Origin: CAIOJG01 sp964477455
GTDB taxonomy: Bacteria; Patescibacteriota; Patescibacteriia; Magasanikbacterales; GWA2-37-8
Direction of reading: 5' to 3'
DNA: 23,449 nt
Assembly (NCBI GenBank): GCA_964477455.1
Contig: CAYZHG010000033.1
Coordinates: 1-23,449 of the forward strand
The notes beneath the pieces were generated by a model. The model worked only from the letters and a program-made list of their open reading frames with translations, was not told the origin of the DNA and made no database searches. Position 1 is the first letter of the stretch; each line of letters starts with the position of its first letter. The position numbers and the translations under genes were made by a program. Shown here piece after piece: positions 1 to 7,064 of this stretch.

Positions 1-40
1 AACACTTTGTTCATAAGAATTGTGTACAGAGTAAAATACG

Positions 41-73
41 AAATCGCTTTTCATGGCGATTTTTTATTTTTAG
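41..73 (+). terminator. Intrinsic terminator of an upstream gene
   Basis: A short stem (AAATCGC pairing with GCGATTT, loop TTTTCATG) runs into a T-rich tract. This has the form of a rho-independent terminator for a gene lying before the window. It insulates the promoter that follows. Confidence 0.65.
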
Positions 74-79
74 TGACGG

Positions 80-107
80 TTGACTAGTTCTAATCTTTAG
101 GTATAAT
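80..107 (+). promoter_or_regulatory. Sigma70-type promoter for the 182-aa acidic protein gene
   Basis: TTGACT at 80-85 and TATAAT at 102-107 are separated by 16 nt. The predicted transcript would start near 114, giving a leader of only about 15 nt before the ATG at 129. No Shine-Dalgarno is present in that leader. Confidence 0.65.
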
Positions 108-128
108 ATAAAAGTATAAAATTACTTT

Positions 129-677
129 ATGAAACAAAACCAATTAGATAGAATTATCAAATTAGTTCGCCGTACTGGAGACCGTTTTGTTATAATGGAC
201 AAAGAAACTGAAGAAACCATGGTTTTGATGAATTTGAATGAATATGAAAGTTTGTTGAACGATACCTCTTCATTAGAAGACCTAGAAGAAGAGGATATGT
301 TAAACAAGTTAAACCACGATATTTCTCGCTGGCAAACACAAAAAACTCGTCAACCGATGCCGGTTTGGGAGGATGAAAGAAAAGAATCATTGCCAACCGT
401 GCAAATTGAAGAAATTTTGCCAGAAATTCATGAAGTTGAAGATCTGGACGAATTGGATGAAATGGAAGAAAATGAGTTCGAAGATGAGGGTTTTGTACCA
501 AAAAATGAAACTGTTGTTGAGCCTCTGGTCGTCGTAGAACCGATTGTTGAAAAAAATCTAGAACCAACTACAATTCCGCTAGAAGTAGGCCAAGTTGAGC
601 AAACTTTTGGTGAGGAAGCACTAACTGGATTGCCTGAAGATGAGGAGGAAAAGTTCTATTTGGAGCCCATTGAATAA
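129..677 (+). CDS. Acidic protein with possible Phd-like N-terminus, unknown function
   Basis: A 182-aa cytoplasmic protein with no signal peptide or membrane segment. Residues 1-45 are basic to neutral, and the stretch around RFVIMDKETEETMVLMNLNEYESLL resembles the strand-strand-helix pattern of Phd/YefM antitoxins (typically VI...G.P.AVL.SL.EYE). From about residue 48 the protein is extremely Glu/Asp-rich and probably disordered, ending in EPIE. No toxin-like gene is adjacent: upstream lies a terminator and downstream, 188 nt away, is tuf. It has its own promoter, so it need not belong to the tuf transcript. The Phd resemblance is by eye and weak. The protein could instead be a lineage-specific acidic partner of a basic ligand, but nothing in the sequence shows that directly. 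Confidence 0.75.
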   Translation: MKQNQLDRIIKLVRRTGDRFVIMDKETEETMVLMNLNEYESLLNDTSSLEDLEEEDMLNKLNHDISRWQTQKTRQPMPVWEDERKESLPTVQIEEILPEIHEVEDLDELDEMEENEFEDEGFVPKNETVVEPLVVVEPIVEKNLEPTTIPLEVGQVEQTFGEEALTGLPEDEEEKFYLEPIE

Positions 678-718
678 TTTTGGTGTTCAGTAAAAATTTA
701 TCCACAATTTGTCCCCCC

Positions 719-746
719 TTGCAAAATATTCAAAACCTGATATAAT
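719..746 (+). promoter_or_regulatory. Promoter of tuf
   Basis: TTGCAA at 719-724 and a perfect TATAAT at 741-746 with a 16-nt spacer. The start point should fall near 752-754, so the stem-loop at 750-778 would form the extreme 5' end of the tuf mRNA. Confidence 0.65.
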
Positions 747-749
747 GCC

Positions 750-785
750 CACGCTAATCATCTCTTATGGTTAGCGTGTTTTGTT
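750..785 (+). promoter_or_regulatory. 5'-terminal stem-loop of the tuf leader, terminator-like
   Basis: CACGCTAATCAT pairs with ATGGTTAGCGTG (12 bp including one T-G wobble) around the loop CTCTT, followed by TTTTGTT. It looks like an intrinsic terminator but begins at or just past the predicted start site. It may therefore be a 5' mRNA-stabilising hairpin or an early attenuator, rather than the end of the upstream gene, whose stop lies more than 70 nt before it. Confidence 0.55.
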
Positions 786-808
786 AAAATATTTTATTAA
801 AAATTTAG

Positions 809-850
809 CGGCTGGACAAAAATCTGCTTCGACCACTCGACGCAGTGCCG
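809..850 (+). promoter_or_regulatory. GC-rich structured element upstream of tuf
   Basis: A GC-rich patch in an AT-rich leader. CGGC (809-812) can pair with GCCG (847-850), enclosing CTGC/GCAG (824-827 with 842-845) and TCGA-CCAC-TCGA (829-840). It ends 15 nt before the tuf ATG, where it could control translation. The pairing is by eye and no RNA family was recognised. Confidence 0.4.
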
Positions 851-865
851 TGAACGTCTTATCTT

Positions 866-2056
866 ATGGCTGAGTTTAGTAGAACCAAGCCTCACGTTAA
901 CGTAGGTACCATTGGTCACGTTGATCATGGTAAAACAACATTGACTGCATCTCTTTTAGCAGTTTTAAATGCTATCGGTGGTGTTGCTCAGAAAAAGGGT
1001 ATCGGTGATTTGGACAAAGCTCCAGAATCAAAATCTCGCGGTATTACAATTTCTACAGCACACGTTGAATACGAAACTGCAAATAGACATTATGCTCACG
1101 TTGATTGTCCTGGACATGCTGATTATGTAAAAAACATGATCACTGGTGCCGCACAGATGGACGGTGCTATTTTGGTAGTATCTGCCGCTGACGGTCCTAT
1201 GCCTCAGACTCGTGAACATATCTTGTTGGCTAACCAAGTTGGTGTAAAGAACATTATTGTGTTCTTGAACAAACTTGATATGGCTGATCCTGAATTAGTT
1301 GAATTGGTAGAAGCTGAAGTTCGTGATCTTTTGACTAAATACGGCTTTGCTGGTGATACTATTCCTTTTGTTCGCGGTTCTGCTTTGAAAGCTTTGGAAA
1401 ATCCAACAGACGAAGCAGCTGCCAAACCAATCATGGAATTGTTGGCTACTATGGATTCATATTTCCCAACTCCAGTTCGTGATTTGGACAAACCATTCTT
1501 AATGCCTGTTGAAGACGTTTTCTCTATTGAAGGACGTGGAACAGTAGTAACTGGTCGTATCGAACGTGGTCAAATCAAAATCAATGATGAAATCGTTATC
1601 GTTGGTTTGCGCGAAGAACCAATGAAAACTGTAGTTACTGGTATTGAAATGTTCAACAAGTCCTTGAAAGAAGGACAAGCTGGTGATAACGCTGGTATCT
1701 TGTTGCGCGGTACAAAGAAAGAAGATGTTGAACGTGGTATGGTTTTGGCTAAGCCAGGAACTATCACTCCTCATACTGAATTCGAAGCTGAAATTTACGT
1801 TTTGAGTAAAGACGAAGGTGGTCGCCACAAACCTTTCTTCAAAGGTTACAAACCACAATTCTATATCCGTACAACTGATGTAACTGGTGATATCCTTGAA
1901 TTACCAGCTGGTGTAGAAATGGTTATGCCTGGTGACACTGTCAACTTGAAGATCAGATTGATCAACCCAGTAGCTATGGAAGACAAGATGAACTTCGCTA
2001 TCCGCGAAGGTGGTCGTACTGTCGGCTCTGGTGTAGTAGTTAAAATTATCAAATAG
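866..2056 (+). CDS. tuf: Translation elongation factor EF-Tu
   Basis: GTPase that carries aminoacyl-tRNA to the ribosomal A site. The protein is 396 aa, the usual length. The G1 loop GHVDHGKT lies at about residues 17-24, switch I RGITI at 58-62, DCPGH at 80-84 with the catalytic His84, and the G4 motif at 135-138 reads NKLD instead of the more common NKCD. Domains 2 and 3 follow to the conserved end GRTVGSGVVVKII. The start at 866 gives the standard MAEFSRTKPHVNVGTIGH opening. No rpsL, rpsG or fusA lies upstream, so the str operon order is broken. A GC-rich hairpin follows, and rpsJ begins 76 nt downstream. Confidence 0.98.
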   Translation: MAEFSRTKPHVNVGTIGHVDHGKTTLTASLLAVLNAIGGVAQKKGIGDLDKAPESKSRGITISTAHVEYETANRHYAHVDCPGHADYVKNMITGAAQMDGAILVVSAADGPMPQTREHILLANQVGVKNIIVFLNKLDMADPELVELVEAEVRDLLTKYGFAGDTIPFVRGSALKALENPTDEAAAKPIMELLATMDSYFPTPVRDLDKPFLMPVEDVFSIEGRGTVVTGRIERGQIKINDEIVIVGLREEPMKTVVTGIEMFNKSLKEGQAGDNAGILLRGTKKEDVERGMVLAKPGTITPHTEFEAEIYVLSKDEGGRHKPFFKGYKPQFYIRTTDVTGDILELPAGVEMVMPGDTVNLKIRLINPVAMEDKMNFAIREGGRTVGSGVVVKIIK

Positions 2057-2065
2057 TATTTTATT

Positions 2066-2104
2066 GGGGGCGTTCTAAAAAACGCCCCCTTAAAATTGTT
2101 CTTT
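2066..2104 (+). terminator. Hairpin after tuf, probable (partial) terminator
   Basis: GGGGGCGTT (2066-2074) pairs with AACGCCCCC (2081-2089) around CTAAAA. The tail is T-rich but interrupted (TTAAAATTGTTCTTTTATT). It probably gives partial termination or a protective 3' end, so that tuf and rpsJ are expressed unequally. Confidence 0.6.
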
Positions 2105-2132
2105 TATTAGCTCTTTAATTTTAATAAATAAC

Positions 2133-2477
2133 ATGACAACAACAACTCCTACAACTAAAGCAAAAGAAGAAGTCGGTACTCGTATCCGCGTTAAAATCCG
2201 CGCTTATGACAACCGTGTTATTGATCAAGCAACTCGCACAATTATTGAAACAGCCGCTCGTAACGAAGCTAAAGTAGTTGGGCCAGTACCTTTGCCAACT
2301 GAAAAAACCAAATTTACTGTCAACCGCTCTACCTTTGTACACAAAGATGCTCGCGAACAATTTGAAATGCGCGTACACAAACGTTTGATCGACATCATGA
2401 ATGCTTCTCCAAAATGTGTAGATGCATTGATGAATTTGAACTTACCAGCTGGTGTAGATGTAGAAATAAAAATGTAA
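2133..2477 (+). CDS. rpsJ: 30S ribosomal protein S10
   Basis: S10 is a small-subunit head protein and the first gene of the S10 operon; in other bacteria it also acts in NusB-dependent antitermination. The 114-aa protein has a Thr-rich N-terminal extension of about 15 residues before the core starts at RIRVKIRAYD. It contains HKDAREQFE and ends in the family motif LPAGVDVEIKM. The AT-rich leader has no Shine-Dalgarno. It is separated from rplC by a 342-nt spacer with its own promoter and a terminator-like hairpin, so it may be transcribed partly independently of the rest of the operon. Confidence 0.96.
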   Translation: MTTTTPTTKAKEEVGTRIRVKIRAYDNRVIDQATRTIIETAARNEAKVVGPVPLPTEKTKFTVNRSTFVHKDAREQFEMRVHKRLIDIMNASPKCVDALMNLNLPAGVDVEIKM

Positions 2478-2486
2478 TAGCAGGTC

Positions 2487-2515
2487 TTGACAGAAATAAT
2501 TTTTTCTGCTATTAT
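2487..2515 (+). promoter_or_regulatory. Strong promoter between rpsJ and rplC
   Basis: TTGACA at 2487-2492, a 17-nt spacer, and TATTAT at 2510-2515. It begins only 10 nt after the rpsJ stop codon. The predicted start near 2522 gives a leader of about 300 nt ahead of rplC. Confidence 0.7.
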
Positions 2516-2706
2516 TAGCCCACAAAGCCAATCAGTGCCAAGTAAATAAGATTTGCCCCGATTTAGTCGGGAGAACAAAAAACATTTACACAGCAAAATT
2601 TTGGCCAGGAGATAAAGATTTTTACCAATAAAAAACTATAAAGCCATCTACAAAATTCACCCATTGGGGGTGAGTCGTGTGCAACCCAAAGTTGTGCACA
2701 AGAAGG

Positions 2707-2764
2707 CTAGAAGCAAGAGCACTGATCGTTTGATAAACAGTGTTATCGCTTCTAGTTTTTTGTT
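2707..2764 (+). terminator. Terminator-like hairpin inside the rplC leader
   Basis: CTAGAAGC (2707-2714) pairs with GCTTCTAG (2748-2755), with an inner CACTG/CAGTG pairing, followed directly by TTTTTTG. It has the full form of an intrinsic terminator but stands about 56 nt before the rplC start, as expected of a transcription attenuator or the 3' end of a small RNA. Confidence 0.65.
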
Positions 2765-2783
2765 AAATAATTAATTCAGTTAT

Positions 2784-2802
2784 CTTCCCATCCGATGGGA
2801 AG
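2784..2802 (+). promoter_or_regulatory. Hairpin at the rplC translation start
   Basis: CTTCCCAT and ATGGGAAG form a perfect 8-bp stem with loop CCG. It ends 2 nt before an in-frame ATG (2805) and 17 nt before the more family-like ATG (2820). Its position suggests control of ribosome access or of start choice. Confidence 0.5.
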
Positions 2803-2819
2803 CAATGACAACAATTTTT

Positions 2820-3524
2820 ATGAAATTCATATTAGGAAAGAAAATTGGAATGACTCAGGTGTTTTTACCAAATGGTGAAGTGATGCCAGTTACCCGCGTT
2901 TTGGCCGGACCTTGTACTATTGTGCAAGTAAAGGAAAAAGAAAAAGCAATTCAGCTTGGTTTTGGAGATAAGAAAGAATTTCGTTTAAATAAACCAGATG
3001 CCGGTCATTTGAAAGATTTGGCCCCAGTATCTTGGTTGAAAGAATTTTCAGTAGAAAAAACAGACGATATTTCTCGCGGAGACTTTATTACCTTGGAAAC
3101 TTTTGCCGCTGGCGATGAGATTCAAGTAATGGGTGTATCCAAAGGAAAAGGTTTTGCCGGTGTAGTTAAGCGTCATCATTTCCGTGGTGGTCCTGCTTCA
3201 CACGGTCATAAAGACAACTTGCGTGCTCCTGGTTCCATTGGTGCCGGTGGTGTACAGCGCGTTTTCAAAGGTATGCGTATGGCGGGTCGTATGGGTGGTG
3301 ATCAAGTAACTATCAAGAATTTGGAAGTTGTAGAAGTTCACCCAGAGACAAATGAAATTTATATCAAAGGTGCAGTCCCAGGTGGTCGCAACAGTATGTT
3401 GGTGATCCAAGGTCCTGGTGTATTAAAAATTCAAAAACATGGACAAAAGGCCGAAGTGAAAGAACAACCTGTAGTTGAAACTACACCAGTAGAAACTGCT
3501 GGCGACGAAACTGTGAACGCCTAA
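2820..3524 (+). CDS. rplC: 50S ribosomal protein L3
   Basis: L3 is an early assembly protein whose loop reaches toward the peptidyl transferase centre. The start at 2820 gives MKFILGKKIGMTQ, which matches the family opening; an in-frame ATG at 2805 would add only MTTIF. The loop region GGPASHGHKDNLRAPGSIG and the motif GRMGGDQVTIKNLEVV are present. From the 2820 start the protein has 234 residues, including a non-family C-terminal tail of roughly 25 residues rich in Glu, Val and Thr. It is the first gene after the attenuator-like leader, and rplD follows after 20 nt. Confidence 0.96.
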   Translation: MKFILGKKIGMTQVFLPNGEVMPVTRVLAGPCTIVQVKEKEKAIQLGFGDKKEFRLNKPDAGHLKDLAPVSWLKEFSVEKTDDISRGDFITLETFAAGDEIQVMGVSKGKGFAGVVKRHHFRGGPASHGHKDNLRAPGSIGAGGVQRVFKGMRMAGRMGGDQVTIKNLEVVEVHPETNEIYIKGAVPGGRNSMLVIQGPGVLKIQKHGQKAEVKEQPVVETTPVETAGDETVNA

Positions 3525-3544
3525 TTTTAAAGAAGATTATTTAT

Positions 3545-4174
3545 ATGAAAATTAAAGTTTACAATCTAGCTGGCAAAGAAACAGGTGAAATGGAAGTATC
3601 CGATACTGTGTTTGGTGTAAAAATCAAACCAGAAATGGTTCACCAAGTTTTTGTTCAACAGACAAACAATCAACGTGAGCCTTGGGCTGACACAAAAAAT
3701 CGTGGTGAAGTAAGTGGTGGTGGTAAAAAACCTTGGCAACAAAAAGGTACCGGCCGCGCTCGCCATGGTTCTATCCGTTCTCCAATTTGGAAAGGCGGCG
3801 GTGTCGCTTTTGGTCCGTTGACTGATCGCAATTACAAAACAAAGATCAACAAAAAGACTCGTCAGGCTGCAATCCGCATGTGTTTAACTGATAAAGCGCA
3901 ATCTGGCAATTTGATGGTGTTGGAAGATTTCACATTTGAAAAACCAAAAACACAATTATTTGCTAAATTTCTAAAAACATTGCCAGCTAAATTAAAAACT
4001 TTCTTGGTTTTAACAGCTGACAAGAGTGACGACATTATGCGCATGAGTAAGAACTTGAAAGTTGTAAAAACTTTACGCGCACAAGATAGCAACGTATTGG
4101 ATTTACTTTCCAAAGGTGTGATCTTAACTTCCAAAGATGGAATTAAGAAAATGGAAGAAGTCTTTGGAAAATAA
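3545..4174 (+). CDS. rplD: 50S ribosomal protein L4
   Basis: L4 lines the nascent-peptide tunnel with a long loop, and in gamma-proteobacteria it represses its own operon. The 209-aa protein has the conserved loop segment GGGKKPWQQKGTGRARHGSIRSPIW at about residues 57-81 and the following GGGVAFGP. Its length is typical. The C-terminal part is divergent but retains the alternating strand/helix pattern. The start is preceded by AT-rich sequence without a Shine-Dalgarno. rplW follows after 26 nt. Confidence 0.96.
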   Translation: MKIKVYNLAGKETGEMEVSDTVFGVKIKPEMVHQVFVQQTNNQREPWADTKNRGEVSGGGKKPWQQKGTGRARHGSIRSPIWKGGGVAFGPLTDRNYKTKINKKTRQAAIRMCLTDKAQSGNLMVLEDFTFEKPKTQLFAKFLKTLPAKLKTFLVLTADKSDDIMRMSKNLKVVKTLRAQDSNVLDLLSKGVILTSKDGIKKMEEVFGK

Positions 4175-4200
4175 TTTAATCATTTTAGAGTTTAAATAAT

Positions 4201-4734
4201 ATGGGATTACTTGATCGCTGGTCAAAAAAGAACGAAACTGAGCGTTTGGAAAAAAAGTCCGAACCTAAGTCTGAGCCTACTGCTGAAGCAAAACCTGCTG
4301 TAGTAAAAGAGGTGAAAAAAACTACTGCCAAAAAAGCAGCCGTTGCGACTAAGAAAGCTCCTGCAAAAAAAGCAGCTGTGAAAGCAGAAGTTGAGGAAGG
4401 TCATGAAGGTCATGATCACGTTGCTCACGAAGCTCCAAAAAAACTTAAAAAAATCATCAACAACATTTTGGTTCGCGCTTTGGTAACTGAAAAATCTGCA
4501 ATAAAACAAAGTGAAAACAAATATAGTTTCATTGTAGTAAACAATGCCAACAAAGCAGTAATCAGAAAAGCAGTTGAAGAAGTTTACGGTATCAAACCAA
4601 TAAGAGTTAATGTAATCAATGTCCAAGGCAAAGCAATGCGCTTTGGCAAACATTCAGGTAAAAGAAGTGATTTCAAAAAAGCGATTGTATCCTTACCAAA
4701 AGGCAAGACCATCGTAATTCATGAAGGCGTTTAA
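4201..4734 (+). CDS. rplW: 50S ribosomal protein L23 with a long N-terminal extension
   Basis: L23 sits at the polypeptide exit and is the docking site for trigger factor and SRP. The normal domain of about 93 residues occupies roughly 85-177 (VRALVTEKS, YSFIVVNNANKAVIRKAVEEVYGI). It is preceded by about 84 extra residues: an opening MGLLDRWSKKNETERLEKK, an Ala/Lys-rich low-complexity part with repeated KKAAV/KKAPAKKAAV, and a His cluster (H68, H71, H73, H76) in GHEGHDHVAH that could bind metal. No alternative ATG in this frame is placed to give a normal-length L23, so the extension is probably translated. It lies between rplD and rplB at short spacing. Confidence 0.94.
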   Translation: MGLLDRWSKKNETERLEKKSEPKSEPTAEAKPAVVKEVKKTTAKKAAVATKKAPAKKAAVKAEVEEGHEGHDHVAHEAPKKLKKIINNILVRALVTEKSAIKQSENKYSFIVVNNANKAVIRKAVEEVYGIKPIRVNVINVQGKAMRFGKHSGKRSDFKKAIVSLPKGKTIVIHEGV

Positions 4735-4758
4735 TTACCGAATATATATTAAATTATT

Positions 4759-5604
4759 ATGCCGATTAAAGTTTATAAACCAACTACCCCAGGTCGCCGA
4801 AAATCCAGTGTGGATGCTTTTGCCGACATTACAAAAACCGAACCTCAAAAGTCTTTGATTTCGATTTTGAAAAAGAATTCTGGTCGTAATAACCAGGGTA
4901 AATTAACCGTTCGTCACCAAGGCGGCGGTGTTAAACGTTTTTATCGTATTGTGGATTTCAAACAAAAGAAGTTTGATGCTCCAGCTACTGTAATCGCTAT
5001 CGAATACGATCCAAACCGTGGTCCTCGTGTTGCTCTTATCGAATATGCAGACAAAACTCGCGCCTACATTTTGTGCCCACAAGGTTTGAATGTTGGTGAT
5101 GTAGTAATGTCTTCTGATAAAGCAATCGAAGCCAAAACTGCAAACCGCATGAAATTGGAACATATTCCAGTTGGTTTATTTGTATACAGTATTGAAATGA
5201 CTCCTGGTAAAGGTGGTCAACTAGTACGTGGTGCAGGTTTGTCTGCTCAGTTTACTGGTGTTGAAGGTGATTACGCTCAGTTGCGTTTGCCTTCTGGTGA
5301 AACTCGCATGGTACCAAAAGCTTGTTACGCAAGTGTTGGTATGGTGGGTAACGCCGACTATCGCCTTATCCGTTGGGGTAAAGCTGGTCGTATGAGATTG
5401 CGCGGTATTCGTCCACGCGTCAAAGGTAAGAACATGAATCCGGTTGATCACCCGCATGGTGGTGGTGAGGGTCACTCCCCAATCGGTCAGAAACGTGGTC
5501 CACGTACTATCTATGGAAAAGCCGCTCGTGGTGTGAAGACTCGTAAGCCACAAAAATGGAGCAACAAATTTATTATCAGTTCACGTAGAAAAAAATCTAA
5601 CTAA
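4759..5604 (+). CDS. rplB: 50S ribosomal protein L2
   Basis: L2 is needed for subunit association and peptidyl-transferase assembly. The protein is 281 aa, close to the usual length of about 275. The RNA-binding core and the signature NPVDHPHGGGEGHSPIG are intact; its first residue is at about 227. The basic C-terminal tail KSNKFIISSRRKKSN-like end is as expected. rpsS follows after 6 nt. Confidence 0.97.
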   Translation: MPIKVYKPTTPGRRKSSVDAFADITKTEPQKSLISILKKNSGRNNQGKLTVRHQGGGVKRFYRIVDFKQKKFDAPATVIAIEYDPNRGPRVALIEYADKTRAYILCPQGLNVGDVVMSSDKAIEAKTANRMKLEHIPVGLFVYSIEMTPGKGGQLVRGAGLSAQFTGVEGDYAQLRLPSGETRMVPKACYASVGMVGNADYRLIRWGKAGRMRLRGIRPRVKGKNMNPVDHPHGGGEGHSPIGQKRGPRTIYGKAARGVKTRKPQKWSNKFIISSRRKKSN

Positions 5605-5610
5605 AAAATT

Positions 5611-5946
5611 ATGACTAGAAGTTTAAAAAAAGGTCTTTACATTGACCCACGTGTTGTAGAGAAAGTGGACAAGGTTTTGGCTAGTGGTAAAAAAACTCCT
5701 ATCAAGACTTGGTCACGCGCTTGTACAATTACTCCAGAAATGGTGGGCGTTACCTTCTTGGTACATAATGGTAAAGATTTTCTAAGTGTTTATGTCGATG
5801 AAAACATGGTTGGTCACCGTTTAGGCGAATTTTCTCCAACTAAGAAATTCACTCGTCATGGTGGTAAGATGGCCAAAGAACAAGAATCAGCCTCTGCTGC
5901 TTCTGCCGCTCCTAAAGCCGCCGCCAAACCAGCCCCTAAAAAATAA
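5611..5946 (+). CDS. rpsS: 30S ribosomal protein S19 with Ala/Pro/Lys tail
   Basis: S19 binds 16S rRNA in the small-subunit head with S13. The core carries SLKKGLYIDPRV at the N-terminus, TWSRACTITPEMVG, and the conserved HRLGEFSPTKKFTRHGG near residues 71-87. The protein continues with a low-complexity tail of about 24 residues rich in Ala, Lys and Pro, giving 111 aa in total; most bacterial S19 proteins end near 90. Confidence 0.96.
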   Translation: MTRSLKKGLYIDPRVVEKVDKVLASGKKTPIKTWSRACTITPEMVGVTFLVHNGKDFLSVYVDENMVGHRLGEFSPTKKFTRHGGKMAKEQESASAASAAPKAAAKPAPKK

Positions 5947-5976
5947 TCAAGCTATAAAGATTTTTAAATTTTTTAT

Positions 5977-6348
5977 ATGAATCAGGCAGTAACTGCAAAA
6001 TTAAGCTATTTGAGAATGAGCCCACGCAAAGCGCGCTTGGTTGTTGATATGATTCGCGGTCGCAGAGTAGCCAAAGCTTTGGAGATTTTAACATTATCCA
6101 AAAAAACAGCTGCTAGACCAATCATGAAACTTTTGAATTCCGCTATTGCAAATGCTCAACATAATTTCAAGCTAGGCACAGAAAATTTGGCTGTGACTAC
6201 TATTATGGTTGACGGTGGTCCAATGTTGAAACGCTGGATGCCAAAAGCACATGGTCGTGCTACACCTATTCGTGAACGCACTTCACATATTAGTTTAATT
6301 CTTACCGAGGTTGCAAAACCAGTTAAGAAGGTGAAAAAAACATCATAA
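5977..6348 (+). CDS. rplV: 50S ribosomal protein L22
   Basis: L22 contributes a beta-hairpin to the exit tunnel and binds several domains of 23S rRNA. The 123-aa protein has LRMSPRKARLVVDMIRGRRV at residues 12-31 and the C-terminal hairpin region WMPKAHGRATPIRERTSHISLIL, both typical, plus a short Lys-rich end. Spacing is 14 nt to rpsC. Confidence 0.96.
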   Translation: MNQAVTAKLSYLRMSPRKARLVVDMIRGRRVAKALEILTLSKKTAARPIMKLLNSAIANAQHNFKLGTENLAVTTIMVDGGPMLKRWMPKAHGRATPIRERTSHISLILTEVAKPVKKVKKTS

Positions 6349-6362
6349 TATAATTTAATACT

Positions 6363-7049
6363 ATGGGACACAAAGTTCATCCGAAAATTCATCGCACTCC
6401 CTTCATTTATGCTTGGGATTCAAAATGGTATGCTAAAAAAGATCAATATCCTAATGTTATTGAACAGGAAATTAAGATTAGAGAATTTTTGGCAAAAAAA
6501 TTGAAGGAGGCTGGTATTGATGCAATCAGTATCGAACGTACTCCTAAAGAAGTTATGATTACCATTTTGGCTGCTAAGCCTGGTGTGGTTATCGGAAGAA
6601 ATGGTGAAGGTTTAGAAGTTATCCGCAAAGAAATTGAAAAGAAAATTTTGGCTTTTAAAACAAAAGTTAAATTGAATATTCTAGCGGTTGCTCAACCTGC
6701 TTTGTCCGCTCAGATTGTTGGTCAGAGTATGGCCAGTGAAATCGAACGTCGTATTCCTTTCCGTCGTGTTATGAAACAGGCTTTGGAAAAAGTTATGACT
6801 GCTGGTGGACAGGGTGTGAAATTCGCTGTAGCCGGACGTTTGAATGGTGTAGAAATCGCTCGTCGTGAAGTAATGGGTGCAGGAAAAATGTCCCTAATTA
6901 CATTGCGCAGTGATGTCGATTACGCTAATGTTGAAGCAAACACAATTTACGGAAAAATCGGCATTAAAGTTTGGATCTATAAAGGTGAAGCTTTTAGTCG
7001 CCGCGACAAGTTTGCTAAAAAAGAAGTTGAAAAAGAAAAAACTAAATAA
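6363..7049 (+). CDS. rpsC: 30S ribosomal protein S3
   Basis: S3 forms part of the mRNA entry channel and has helicase activity with S4 and S5. The 228-aa protein opens with MGHKVHP, has a type II KH domain with the GxxG loop GRNG at residues 78-81 (GVVIGRNGEGLEVI), and the C-terminal S3 domain containing GVKFAVAGRLNGVEIARRE. The C-terminus is Lys/Glu-rich. The length is normal. Confidence 0.97.
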   Translation: MGHKVHPKIHRTPFIYAWDSKWYAKKDQYPNVIEQEIKIREFLAKKLKEAGIDAISIERTPKEVMITILAAKPGVVIGRNGEGLEVIRKEIEKKILAFKTKVKLNILAVAQPALSAQIVGQSMASEIERRIPFRRVMKQALEKVMTAGGQGVKFAVAGRLNGVEIARREVMGAGKMSLITLRSDVDYANVEANTIYGKIGIKVWIYKGEAFSRRDKFAKKEVEKEKTK

Positions 7050-7064
7050 GATTTTTGAAACTGT

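Larger units (their letters stand above)
2522..2819 (+). promoter_or_regulatory. Structured leader of the rplC operon, or a separate small RNA
   Basis: No convincing gene lies here. Visible stem-loops are CCCGA-TTTAG-TCGGG (2557-2571), CACCC-ATTGG-GGGTG (2658-2672), GTGTGCAAC-CCAAA-GTTGTGCAC (2677-2699), a terminator (2707-2761) and CTTCCCAT-CCG-ATGGGAAG (2784-2802). With a promoter at the left and a terminator inside, this is either an attenuated ribosomal-protein leader or a free-standing RNA of about 240 nt. None of 6S, tmRNA, RNase P or SRP RNA was recognised in it. Confidence 0.55.

Noticed and set aside
190..567. Antisense 125-aa frame over the acidic protein gene
   Set aside because: It is the shadow of a Glu/Asp-rich gene (GAA and GAT read back as TTC and ATC), with no promoter or recognisable domain.
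2616..2775. Open frame of about 53 codons within the rplC leader, preceded by AGGAG
   Set aside because: It has no ATG (only ATA, TTG or GTG as starts), the AGGAG is not at a useful distance from any of them, and the frame runs through the terminator stem. The stem-loop explanation fits better.
4222..4653. Antisense frame of 143 codons over rplW, rich in Phe and Cys
   Set aside because: It is the reverse reading of the Lys/Ala/Glu-rich L23 extension. The composition is implausible for a protein.
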